A stretch of DNA of 64,000 nt from Zoogloeaceae bacterium (GTDB taxonomy: Bacteria > Pseudomonadota > Gammaproteobacteria > Burkholderiales > Rhodocyclaceae). Made by a program: the position numbers and the translations under genes. The stretch lies in contig JACKMA010000001.1 in assembly GCA_024235635.1 (NCBI GenBank), positions 682,001 to 746,000 on the forward strand, written 5' to 3'. Within the stretch, counting starts at the first letter, position 1. Each line of letters starts with the position of its first letter. The notes beneath the pieces are model-generated. The model worked only from the letters and a program-made list of their open reading frames with translations. It ran no database searches and was not told where the DNA came from. Below, piece by piece: positions 8,569 to 16,557 of the stretch.

Positions 8569-9459
8569 TCACGAATGCATGACACCGACGAAGACCTTCT
8601 CGAGATCCGGCTCGCCCAGTTGCATCTCCACGATCTCGCCGCCGGCCTCGCGCACGCGCCGCAGCATGGTCTCGACCTCGTCGTAGCGCTCGAGCGCGAA
8701 TTCGAGCCAGCCGCGTTCCTGGCGGAGCGCGCCGAGCTCGGCGTCGAGCGGCGACGCCAGACGTACGCGCAAGGTGTGGGTGGCGAAGCGCGCCAGCAGG
8801 TTCTCCGTCGTGTCCAACGCGACCACGCGACCACTCTTCAGCATCGCGATCCGGGTGCACAGCGTTTCCGCCTCTTCCAGATAATGGGTCGTGAGAACGA
8901 TGGTGTGGCCGTCCCGGTTCAGCCGCCGTACGAACTGCCAAAGCCCCTGGCGCAACTCGACGTCCACGCCCGCCGTCGGCTCGTCGAGTACGATCACCGG
9001 CGGCCGGTGCACCAGCGCCTGCGCCACCAGAACCCGCCGCTTCATGCCGCCGGATAGCGATCGCATGTTGGCGTCGGCCTTGGCCGTGAGGTCGAGATGG
9101 CCGAGGATCTCGTCGATCCAGTCGTCGTTGCGACGAATCCCGAAGTAGCCGGACTGGATCCTCAGCGCCTCGCGCACCGTGAAGAACGGGTCGAACACCA
9201 GTTCCTGCGGTACCACGCCGAGTTGGCGGCGCGCATCGCGATAATCCGCGACGACGTCGTGCCCCATCACTCTGATGTTGCCCGAATCGATCCGGACGAG
9301 CCCGGCCAGGGCCGAAATCAGCGTGGTCTTGCCGGCGCCGTTGGGGCCCAGCAGGCCGAAGAACTCGCCGGCGCCGACCGCCAGGTCGACGCCGTCGAGT
9401 GCTCGAACCGCGCCATAGTGCTTGCACGCGCCGCTGACTTCGATCGCCGCCTCGGTCAA
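8569..9459 (-). CDS. ABC-2 type exporter, ATPase subunit (YadG-like)
   Basis: Nucleotide-binding subunit (296 residues) for the adjacent ABC-2 permease. Walker A GPNGAGKTT, signature LSGGMKRR, Walker B VIVLDEPTAGVD and the switch histidine in LTTHYLEEAE are all intact; the roughly 80 residues after the ATPase core are the variable C-terminal extension of this subfamily. The start is taken as TTG 9459 because it overlaps the stop of the preceding STAS gene (TTGA) and gives a normal N-terminus; the frame itself is open to 9564. Confidence 0.92.
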   Translation of the reverse strand: MTEAAIEVSGACKHYGAVRALDGVDLAVGAGEFFGLLGPNGAGKTTLISALAGLVRIDSGNIRVMGHDVVADYRDARRQLGVVPQELVFDPFFTVREALRIQSGYFGIRRNDDWIDEILGHLDLTAKADANMRSLSGGMKRRVLVAQALVHRPPVIVLDEPTAGVDVELRQGLWQFVRRLNRDGHTIVLTTHYLEEAETLCTRIAMLKSGRVVALDTTENLLARFATHTLRVRLASPLDAELGALRQERGWLEFALERYDEVETMLRRVREAGGEIVEMQLGEPDLEKVFVGVMHS

Positions 9460-9731
9460 GCCGCTTCGTCCAGCAACGGGTCGAGGCGATAGAGCGCAGC
9501 CAGACTGCCGAGCGCCGGCGGAATCCCGACGAGCGGAATTGCTCGACCCGCCTGGCGCCGCCATGCGAGCAGGACGGCGATCGCCGAGGAATCGACCTCG
9601 GTCACCGCGCCCAGGTCGATTTCCGAAATCTCGTCGGTGAGCAGAGCCAGGCCCTTGTCACGCACGTCGGGCGCGCTGCCCATCGTGATCGGACCGCTGA
9701 CCCGCAATACCGTGCCGGCGCGCTCGATCAC
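9456..9731 (-). CDS. mlaB: STAS-domain protein of the Mla lipid transporter
   Basis: Small cytoplasmic STAS protein (91 residues) that, by family knowledge, binds MlaF and is needed for assembly and activity of the MlaFEDB complex. The STAS core is visible: strand VLRVSGPITM, then EIDLGAVTEVDSSAIAVLLAWRR with the Asp-Ser-Ser at the start of the helix. It starts at GTG 9731, overlapping the mlaC stop by four bases, and its own stop overlaps the next gene's TTG. Confidence 0.88.
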   Translation of the reverse strand: MIERAGTVLRVSGPITMGSAPDVRDKGLALLTDEISEIDLGAVTEVDSSAIAVLLAWRRQAGRAIPLVGIPPALGSLAALYRLDPLLDEAA

Positions 9732-10348
9732 GACTTTTCCACCACCAGCTCGTTATTCTTCGCCTTGAGCGACTCGATCAGGCCGTCGACACCACTCTGA
9801 CGGATCTGCTGCGCGAAGGAGGCCCGATAGTTGGTGACCAGGCTGACGCCGGCGACGACGACGTCGTACACTTTCCAATCCTCGCCGACCATTTCCAGGC
9901 TGAAGTCCATCTGGATCGCCTGGGCACCGGGCTGACGGATCTCGGTGCGGACCTGGGCGTCGCGATCATCCGGACGCCCGCGAAAGGGCTTGAAGACGAT
10001 GGTCTGATTGTCGTACTGGGTCAGTGCATTGGAGTAGGTTCGCACCAGCAGGGTACGAAACTGGGCGGTCAGCGCTTGGCGCTGCTCCGCGCTCGCGCCG
10101 CGCCAGTCGCGTCCGACGGCCAACGCGGTCATGTGTTCGAAGTTGAAGTGCGGCAGCACCCGCTCCTCCACCAGCCGGATTGCCTTCTCGGTATCGCCGG
10201 CACGGATCTCGGCGTCGGCCTCGACCGCCGCGATCACTTGCTCGGTCAGTTGCTTGGTCAGGTCCTCGGGCCCGGGCCCGGCGACAGCAAGGCTGGCGCC
10301 GAGTCCGATTGCGGCTGCCGCCAGCAGGTTGACGATGGTTTTCTTCAT
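9728..10348 (-). CDS. mlaC: Periplasmic phospholipid-binding protein MlaC
   Basis: Periplasmic carrier that shuttles phospholipid between the outer-membrane MlaA complex and the inner-membrane MlaFEDB complex. The 206-residue precursor has a Sec signal peptide (KKTIVNLLAAAAIGLGASLAVAG) and the conserved MlaC body: an FEHMTALAVGRDWRGASAEQRQAL segment, then VYDVVVAGVSLVTNYRASFAQQI near the C-terminus. ATG 10348 is chosen because it places the signal peptide at the N-terminus; an upstream in-frame ATG at 10375 would add nine charged residues. Confidence 0.94.
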   Translation of the reverse strand: MKKTIVNLLAAAAIGLGASLAVAGPGPEDLTKQLTEQVIAAVEADAEIRAGDTEKAIRLVEERVLPHFNFEHMTALAVGRDWRGASAEQRQALTAQFRTLLVRTYSNALTQYDNQTIVFKPFRGRPDDRDAQVRTEIRQPGAQAIQMDFSLEMVGEDWKVYDVVVAGVSLVTNYRASFAQQIRQSGVDGLIESLKAKNNELVVEKS

Positions 10349-10399
10349 GGTCGGTTCTCTCTCATCTTCGCGCAAGGCGTCGGAGTTGGGGTTGCGCCG

Positions 10400-11248
10400 T
10401 CACCGGCCGGCGTCGTCGATGCCGACGACGAGCCTGTCCACCTGTTCGGCGGCAGGCGCGCCGTCACCGACTTCGTTCGGACCGGTCTCGCCGCTGTCGC
10501 TGGACCAGTAATCGTCCTCGGGGTTCCGCGGCGGCCGGCCGTCATACACTTCGTAACGCCGGCGCTGCAGGTAGGCCTCTCGCACATAGACGTATCGGTC
10601 GAGCGCGCCTTCGTCGAGCACCTTGTCGGCGGCCAGCAGGTTGGCCCGCGTATTGACCAGCTTCAGAATCGACGCGCCGGTCTCGGTTGCCAGTCGGCCA
10701 CCGTACCAGGCGTTGTCCACGGTCATGTCGATCGCGGTCGCGCCGGCGTCGCGCAAGGTTCGCGGGCCGAGCACCGGCAGCATGAAGTACGGCCCCTCGC
10801 CGACCCCCCAGCTGCCGAGGGTCTGTCCGAAATCCTCGTCGTGACGCTCCAGGCCGAACTCGGACGCAATGTCGAATATGCCGAGGATGCCGACCGTCGA
10901 ATTGATCAGCACCCGCGCGAAATCCGACAGGCCGTCACCCGCCTTGCCCTGCATCACGTTGTTGACCCCGATCCAGACGTCGCCGATGTTGCCGAAGAAG
11001 TTGCCAATGCCCGCTCTGAGCGGCAGCGGCGTGAACTTGTCATAGACCTGGGCAGTGGGCTTCAGCACGGCCTTGTCGAGCCGGTCGTTGAACGCGAACA
11101 TCGCCCGGTTGTAACCCTCGAGGGGATCGTCGGGATTGTCCGGCGTCGATGCGCAACCGCCGACAGCGAGCGCCGCCACCATGATCGGGACCGACAGCCG
11201 TCCCGTCACCGTTCGTCCGTGTCTGTGCATGCGAATACCGTCCGCCAT
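10400..11248 (-). CDS. mlaA: Outer-membrane lipoprotein MlaA (VacJ)
   Basis: Outer-membrane lipoprotein that removes mislocalised phospholipid from the outer leaflet. A lipobox (AVGGC, cysteine about residue 32) follows a hydrophobic stretch, and the family signature DPLEGYNRAMFAFNDRLDKAVLKPTAQVYD is intact, as are FFGNIGDVWIGVNN and FGQTLGSWGVGEGPYFMLPVLGP. The C-terminal 40 residues are acidic and variable. ATG 11230 is an alternative start with a shorter n-region. In this organism mlaA sits inside the mla operon, between mlaD and mlaC, unlike Escherichia coli where it is unlinked. Confidence 0.95.
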   Translation of the reverse strand: MADGIRMHRHGRTVTGRLSVPIMVAALAVGGCASTPDNPDDPLEGYNRAMFAFNDRLDKAVLKPTAQVYDKFTPLPLRAGIGNFFGNIGDVWIGVNNVMQGKAGDGLSDFARVLINSTVGILGIFDIASEFGLERHDEDFGQTLGSWGVGEGPYFMLPVLGPRTLRDAGATAIDMTVDNAWYGGRLATETGASILKLVNTRANLLAADKVLDEGALDRYVYVREAYLQRRRYEVYDGRPPRNPEDDYWSSDSGETGPNEVGDGAPAAEQVDRLVVGIDDAGR

Positions 11249-11261
11249 CAGTCGGCCCAGC

Positions 11262-11717
11262 TCACTCCGAGGCCTTGTTGAACAGGAACTGCCCGATCAG
11301 CTTTTCGAGCACCACCGCAGACTGGGTGATGCGGATGCGGTCGCCGTCAGCCAGCATGGCCGGGTCGCCCCCCGCCTCGAGGCCGACATACTGCTCGCCG
11401 AGCAGGCCCGAGGTCAGGATCGTCGCGATCGTGTCCTTCGGGAATTCAAACGCTTCGTTCATCGCGAGCACAACCACTGCGCGGTAGGTTTGTGTATCGA
11501 AATTAATGCTCGACACCCGACCGACGACGACGCCGGCGCTCTTCACCGGTGCGCGCACCTTGAGCCCGCCGATGTTGTCGAACTCGGCCTCGACCGAGTA
11601 GCTGCGCGAGAAGCTGCCGGCAGACAGGTTGCCGACTTTCAGCGACAGGAACAGCAATGCGGCGATACCGATCGCAACGAAGATTCCGACCCACAGGTCG
11701 AGGCTAGTGCGGCTCAT
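11262..11717 (-). CDS. mlaD: MCE-domain substrate-binding protein MlaD
   Basis: Single-pass inner-membrane protein (151 residues) whose MCE domain forms a hexameric ring in the periplasm for lipid passage. Seen: a transmembrane helix (LWVGIFVAIGIAALLFLSLKV), the MCE core (YSVEAEFDNIGGLKVRAPVKSAGVVVGRVSSI) and the TSGLLGEQYVGLEAGG motif. The ATG overlaps the mlaE stop (ATGA). Confidence 0.95.
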   Translation of the reverse strand: MSRTSLDLWVGIFVAIGIAALLFLSLKVGNLSAGSFSRSYSVEAEFDNIGGLKVRAPVKSAGVVVGRVSSINFDTQTYRAVVVLAMNEAFEFPKDTIATILTSGLLGEQYVGLEAGGDPAMLADGDRIRITQSAVVLEKLIGQFLFNKASE

Positions 11718-12508
11718 GATTGTCCCCGGAACATGAATGAGGTGAGCACGAAGTCCAGTGCCAGGATGGCCAGCGCGGAGCTGACCACGGTGCGCGTGAT
11801 CGCGCGGGAAACGCCTTCTGCAGTCGGCGTGCAGTCGAAGCCCTCGAAGACCGCGATCAGCGATACCGCGATGCCGAATACCACGCTCTTGATGACGCCG
11901 TTCATGATGTCGAAGCGGAAATCCACCGCCGATTGCATCTGCGACCAGAAGGCGCCGTCATCGACGCCGATGAAGGCGACACCGATCAGCCAGCCGCCGA
12001 AGATGCCCATCGCCGAGAACAGCGCGGCCAGCAGCGGCATCGAGATCACGCCACCCCAGAAGCGGGGCGCGACGACGCGGGCGATCGGGTTCACCGCCAT
12101 CATGTCCATCGCCTTCAACTGCTCGGTGGTCTTCATCAGCCCGATCTCGGCCGTGACCGCGGAACCGGCGCGGCTGGCGAACAACAGCGCGGCCACCACC
12201 GGTCCCAGTTCGCGGGTCAGCGACAGCGCGACCAGCACGCCCAGGGCCTCGCTCGAGCCGTAGCGCTGAAGCGTTTCGTAACCTTGCAGTCCCAGCACCA
12301 AGCCGACGAACAGCCCCGACACCAGGATGATCAGCAGCGAAAGGACGCCACTGAAATAGATCTCGCGGATGGTCAGATGGATGCGACGGAAGCTCTGGCC
12401 GGACAGCAGCAGCAGCAATCCGAGGAAACGCGCCACGAATCCCAGCCGCCAGATGCCGTCGACGACGCCGCCGCCGATGCGGCGCAGCACTGCCGCGATC
12501 GCGTTCAT
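11714..12508 (-). CDS. mlaE: ABC transporter permease MlaE
   Basis: Membrane subunit (264 residues, about five helices) of the Mla phospholipid transporter. Family markers seen: LVSGLFVGLVLGLQGYETLQRYGS, SLTRELGPVVAALLFASRAGSAVTAEIGLMKTTEQLKAMDMMAVNP and the FWGGVISMPLLA segment. It overlaps mlaF upstream and mlaD downstream by four bases each. Confidence 0.96.
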   Translation of the reverse strand: MNAIAAVLRRIGGGVVDGIWRLGFVARFLGLLLLLSGQSFRRIHLTIREIYFSGVLSLLIILVSGLFVGLVLGLQGYETLQRYGSSEALGVLVALSLTRELGPVVAALLFASRAGSAVTAEIGLMKTTEQLKAMDMMAVNPIARVVAPRFWGGVISMPLLAALFSAMGIFGGWLIGVAFIGVDDGAFWSQMQSAVDFRFDIMNGVIKSVVFGIAVSLIAVFEGFDCTPTAEGVSRAITRTVVSSALAILALDFVLTSFMFRGQS

Positions 12509-13353
12509 TGGACGGCCCTCCCGTTGTGGCGCGAACCGGTCGCGCCTTCGCCGAGCAGTGCCTCCATGATCGGCGGCGCGGGATAATGGAAAGGCACCGG
12601 GCCATCGGCCTCGGCATGCACGAACTGGTGCACGAAGGGGTCCTTCGATGCGCGAATCTCGTCCGGCGTACCGCGGGCGACGATCTGGCCGTCGGAGACG
12701 AAAAAGACGTAATCGACGATCTCGAGCGACTCGGAGACATCGTGGGTCACCATGATCGAACTGGCGCCGAGGGCATCGTTGAGCCGGCGGATCAACTGGC
12801 CGACGATGCCCAGCGAGATCGGATCGAGGCCGGCGAAGGGCTCGTCGTACATGATCAGCATCGGATCGAGTGCCACCGAGCGTGCCAGCGCCACCCGCCG
12901 GGCCATGCCGCCGGACAGCTCCGACGGCATCAGGCCATGGGCGCCCCGCAGACCGACCGCGTCGAGCTTCAAGAGCACCAGATCGCGAATCAGGGACTCG
13001 TCGAGTCTGGTGTGCTCGCGCATCGGAAACGCGACGTTGTCGAAGACCGACATGTCGGTGAACAGCGCGCCGAACTGGAACAACATGCCCATGCGGCGGC
13101 GCAATGCGTAAAGGGGTTCGCGCCCGAGCCCGCCGAGTTCCTGACCGTCGACGACGACGCTGCCCTGCCCGGCCTGCAACTGGCCACCGATCAGGCGCAG
13201 CAAGGTGGTCTTGCCGGAGCCCGAGCCCCCCATGATGGCCACGACCTTGCCGCGCGGCACGTCGAGATCGACGCCGCGCAGGATTTCTCGCTCGCCGTAC
13301 GCAAAACGCACGCCGCGAAGGCTGACCAGGGCTTGCTGTGTTGGGGAAGTCAC
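12505..13353 (-). CDS. mlaF: ABC transporter ATPase MlaF
   Basis: ATPase of the Mla phospholipid transporter. With start GTG 13353 the product is 282 residues, close to the family norm; in-frame ATGs lie further upstream (13416, 13473), but the residues they add are not conserved-looking. Walker A GGSGSGKTT, signature ELSGGMARR, Walker B LIMYDEPFAGLDP and the switch in VTHDVSE are all present, and a C-terminal tail of the kind that contacts MlaB follows. It is the first gene of the chain that runs to hisD. Confidence 0.93.
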   Translation of the reverse strand: MTSPTQQALVSLRGVRFAYGEREILRGVDLDVPRGKVVAIMGGSGSGKTTLLRLIGGQLQAGQGSVVVDGQELGGLGREPLYALRRRMGMLFQFGALFTDMSVFDNVAFPMREHTRLDESLIRDLVLLKLDAVGLRGAHGLMPSELSGGMARRVALARSVALDPMLIMYDEPFAGLDPISLGIVGQLIRRLNDALGASSIMVTHDVSESLEIVDYVFFVSDGQIVARGTPDEIRASKDPFVHQFVHAEADGPVPFHYPAPPIMEALLGEGATGSRHNGRAVQ

Positions 13354-13486
13354 TGTTTTTTCTCGGGCTTGCCGGTGACTCAATTGTATCAGAGGCGAAG
13401 AATCGCGATGTTGCATTGCAGCGTCACGGCATGCAGATGCAATCGGGTTCAAAGCACGCAGCGGCCGGATCAACTAAACTCGCGCG

Positions 13487-14992
13487 ATGCCCAGCAACGC
13501 TGCCGGCGGCCGCAGCGCGGCGATCGAACCCGCCGACACGCGGCCGCAACTGTTGATAGTAGACGATGATCCGCTGATCACGGAGGCCTTCGGCTACGTC
13601 CTCGAGAAGGATTTTCGTGTCGTCGCCACCGATACCCGCGCCGCCGCGATCCGTTGCATCCGCGCACTGCCCGAGCCACCGCCGCTGGCGCTGGTGGATC
13701 TCGGCCTGCCGCCGACACCGCACCGGCCCGACGAGGGCTTCGCACTGATCTCGGACCTGCTCGCCCACGCGCCGGAGATGCGCATCATCGTGCTGTCCGG
13801 ACAGAGCGAACTGGCGCATGCGCGCCATGCCCGCACGCTCGGCGCCCTCGAGTATCTGGCAAAGCCGGTCGACCCCGAACATCTCGGCAGGCTGCTCCGC
13901 TCTGCGCTGCTGATGAACCCGGCGGCACGACAGGCCGGCCGCGCCGAAGAATCGTCGGGCCTGTACGGCGGCAGCACTGCGATCGAACAGTTGCGCGCAC
14001 AGATCGCCCAACTCGCGGACAGTCCTTTCCCGTTGCTGATCGAAGGCGAATCCGGCACCGGCAAAGAACTCGTGGCCCACGACCTGCACCGCATCAGCGC
14101 GCGCCGCGACCAGCCCTACCTGACCCTCAATTGCGCCGCGATCGCGCCGGCGCTGATCGAGTCGCAGCTGTTTGGTCACGCGCGCGGCGCATTCACCGGT
14201 GCCACCGAAAACCACGCGGGCTACTTCGAGGAGGCCGAGGCCGGCACGCTGTTTCTCGACGAGATCGGCGAGTTGCCGCTCGAACTGCAACCAAAGCTGC
14301 TTCGCGTGCTCGAGAACGGCGAATTCCACCGGGTCGGCGAGACCCGACCGCGCTTTTGCCGCGCCCGCGTCGTCACGGCCACCAACCGGGATTTGCGCCG
14401 GGCCACCACGAGCGGACATTTTCGTGCGGATCTCTACCATCGACTGAGCGTGTTCACGATCGCGATGCCGCCGCTGCGGGATCTCGCCGAAGACCGCATC
14501 GGACTGATGACCCTGTTCCGGGACCGGGTCGCAGCCCAGACCGGGGCCTCGCCGTTCCGGCTCGCCGACGATGCGCTGGCGCGCTGGATGAACTATGGCT
14601 TTCCCGGCAACGTGCGCGAACTTCGCAACATCACGATCCGGCTGCAGACCAAGTATCCCGGTCAGGTCGTCACGCGGCCGGCGCTCGAAACGGAACTCGA
14701 CCTGTCGGCTAGGCCGTCGTCGGCAGCGGTCACCGGCGAGCCGGATCGGCCCGTCGGCGACGACGCGGACCCGATCCGTCAGGCAATGGCAGAGCTGCGC
14801 GACAACGACGGCTTCGAACTCGATGCCACGCTGCGTCGCTGGGAGATCCGCTACATCGAGGCGGCCCTGCGGCTCGCCAACGGGCGCATGAGCCAGGCAG
14901 CGAGACTGCTCGGGCTGAACCGAAGCACCCTATACAGCCGCATGGACGCGCTCGGCATCGAACGTCCACACGGCGCCGGCGAGACGGGCTGA
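13487..14992 (+). CDS. Sigma-54-dependent response regulator (NtrC family; PrsR-like)
   Basis: Two-component transcription activator, 501 residues. Receiver domain about 20-135 with the acidic pair in LLIVDDDP, the phospho-acceptor Asp near 71 (LALVDLGLP) and the Lys of LAKPVDP; AAA+ domain about 155-390 with Walker A GESGTGKE, the sigma-54 contact loop GAFTGA (about 234-239) and Walker B LFLDEIGEL; Fis-type helix-turn-helix at the C-terminus (MSQAARLLGLNRSTLYSRMDALGI). It therefore activates sigma-54 promoters. The pilin promoter at about 30050 in this window is a likely target and the sensor kinase at 28050-29867 a likely partner (inference from cluster membership). Divergent from mlaF. Confidence 0.94.
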   Translation: MPSNAAGGRSAAIEPADTRPQLLIVDDDPLITEAFGYVLEKDFRVVATDTRAAAIRCIRALPEPPPLALVDLGLPPTPHRPDEGFALISDLLAHAPEMRIIVLSGQSELAHARHARTLGALEYLAKPVDPEHLGRLLRSALLMNPAARQAGRAEESSGLYGGSTAIEQLRAQIAQLADSPFPLLIEGESGTGKELVAHDLHRISARRDQPYLTLNCAAIAPALIESQLFGHARGAFTGATENHAGYFEEAEAGTLFLDEIGELPLELQPKLLRVLENGEFHRVGETRPRFCRARVVTATNRDLRRATTSGHFRADLYHRLSVFTIAMPPLRDLAEDRIGLMTLFRDRVAAQTGASPFRLADDALARWMNYGFPGNVRELRNITIRLQTKYPGQVVTRPALETELDLSARPSSAAVTGEPDRPVGDDADPIRQAMAELRDNDGFELDATLRRWEIRYIEAALRLANGRMSQAARLLGLNRSTLYSRMDALGIERPHGAGETG

Positions 14993-14995
14993 CCG

Positions 14996-16468
14996 ATGTA
15001 TCTGGAACATTTCGGGCTCCAGCAGGCGCCGTTCCGGATTACGCCGAACACCGGCTTCTTCTTCGCCGGGGGACGGCGCGGCCCGACCCTCGAAGCGCTG
15101 GAGTTCGCCGTACTCCACGACGAAGGCATCGTCAAGGTCAGCGGCGAGGTCGGCAGCGGCAAGACCATGCTGTGCCGGATGATGCTGTCGCGGTTGCCCG
15201 AGCAGGTGGATGCGATCTATCTGGCCAATCCGACGCTCGGCCCGGACGACCTGCTCAGACTGTTCGCCGAGGAACTCGGCGTGTCGGTACCCGCGGACAA
15301 TGCCGGCGTCCGCTTGCTGGAGATCCAGAAGGCGTTGATCGCGCGCTACGCAGCCGGGCGCAGAGTGGTCACGCTGGTCGACGAGGCGCATGCGATGCCG
15401 GCAGCATCGCTGGAGCAGGTTCGATTGCTGTCCAACCTCGAGACCGCGAATCACAAACTGCTGCAAATCGTGCTTTTCGGCCAGCCGGAGCTCGACGAGA
15501 TCCTCGCACGAAAGAGCATGCGTCAGCTGCGTGACCGCGTCACCCAGCATTTTCGCCTGGCGCCGTTGGCCGAGGACGAAGTCGAGGGCTACCTCGATTT
15601 CCGCTTGCGCACGGCCGGCTACCGTGGCCCGAGACTGTTCGCACCAGCGGCAGTTCGCCTGCTGGCACACGCTTCCGACGGCCTTTCCCGGCGCGTCAAC
15701 GTGATCGCCGACAAGGCCTTGCTGTCGGCCTATTCCCGGGGCGAGCACCTGGTCGTCACGCGCCACGTGCGCGAGGCGATCCGCGACTGCGAATATCCGA
15801 TGCCAAAACGCGGCCGGCGAAGCGTTCCAGCGCTCGTCGTGGCGGCGGCGCTGGCGCTGACGATCTACCTGCTGGCTTCGCGCGGCCTGCTGCACGTCGC
15901 CGGCGACGAGACGCCGGCGGTAGCCGCTGGCGTCGAGGCGGCGACCACGCCGACAGCCAGGACGCTCCGGATGGACGCGCCGTCGACCGCCGCCGCATCA
16001 GCCGCCGCAGATGCCGAAGCGGGCGGATCGGCGGCGCCGGACGACAGAACAGCCGTACCGGTCGAGGCCACCGTCCCAGCCTCCGGACAGTCGACGGTGC
16101 CGGCAAGGGCGCCGGCTCGGGGCAGTGGACCGCTGCCGAAGATCACCCTCGGGCCGGTCGCGGCAGACCTGCAGGCCGGAACGCCCGAGTGGGTCGCGAA
16201 CACGCCGGAGGCACACTGGTTCATCCAGTTGCGCACCGTCGACGGCCCACGGCCAGCCGACATCGATGCCTTCGTCGAATCGCTGCCGGCTGATCTCGAT
16301 CGACGGCACCTGCGGGTCTACGTGAGGGATCTGGGCTGGGCCGCGCGAGTCGGCGTGATCTACGGCGACTTCGCCGAGCGCGACGATGCCGGCGCGGCCC
16401 TGCGCGCCCTCCCGGCCGAGCTTCGCGGTTCCGGCGCCTATCTCAGGCAGGTGCGAGGCCTGCGCTGA
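14996..16468 (+). CDS. ExeA/MshM-like AAA ATPase with C-terminal SPOR-like domain
   Basis: Inner-membrane ATPase of the GspA/ExeA/MshM group, which helps secretins assemble, partly by binding peptidoglycan. Seen: cytoplasmic AAA domain with Walker A GEVGSGKT and Walker B VVTLVDEAH in the first 270 residues, one transmembrane helix near 280-300 (ALVVAAALALTIYLLASRG), a Pro/Ala/Thr-rich linker to about 380, and a compact C-terminal domain beginning near WFIQLRTVDGP that looks like a SPOR (peptidoglycan-binding) fold. It follows the regulator by four bases and precedes the secretin, which supports the role. Confidence 0.85.
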   Translation: MYLEHFGLQQAPFRITPNTGFFFAGGRRGPTLEALEFAVLHDEGIVKVSGEVGSGKTMLCRMMLSRLPEQVDAIYLANPTLGPDDLLRLFAEELGVSVPADNAGVRLLEIQKALIARYAAGRRVVTLVDEAHAMPAASLEQVRLLSNLETANHKLLQIVLFGQPELDEILARKSMRQLRDRVTQHFRLAPLAEDEVEGYLDFRLRTAGYRGPRLFAPAAVRLLAHASDGLSRRVNVIADKALLSAYSRGEHLVVTRHVREAIRDCEYPMPKRGRRSVPALVVAAALALTIYLLASRGLLHVAGDETPAVAAGVEAATTPTARTLRMDAPSTAAASAAADAEAGGSAAPDDRTAVPVEATVPASGQSTVPARAPARGSGPLPKITLGPVAADLQAGTPEWVANTPEAHWFIQLRTVDGPRPADIDAFVESLPADLDRRHLRVYVRDLGWAARVGVIYGDFAERDDAGAALRALPAELRGSGAYLRQVRGLR

Positions 16469-16557
16469 TGCCCGCCAATTGGCAATTATTCCTTACGTAG
16501 CATTGAAGTAATCACGCAACCGGCTACCATGCGCCCATCAGAACATCTGGTCCCCCG

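Noticed and set aside
13425..13442. Possible sigma-54 promoter upstream of the regulator (GGCATG then TGCA)
   Set aside because: Spacing between GG and GC is 11 rather than 12 bp, and the orientation relative to the gene gives a poor match.
16480..16505. Possible sigma-54 promoter before mshL (TTGGCA followed by TTACG)
   Set aside because: GG and GC are not 12 bp apart; only a chance resemblance.
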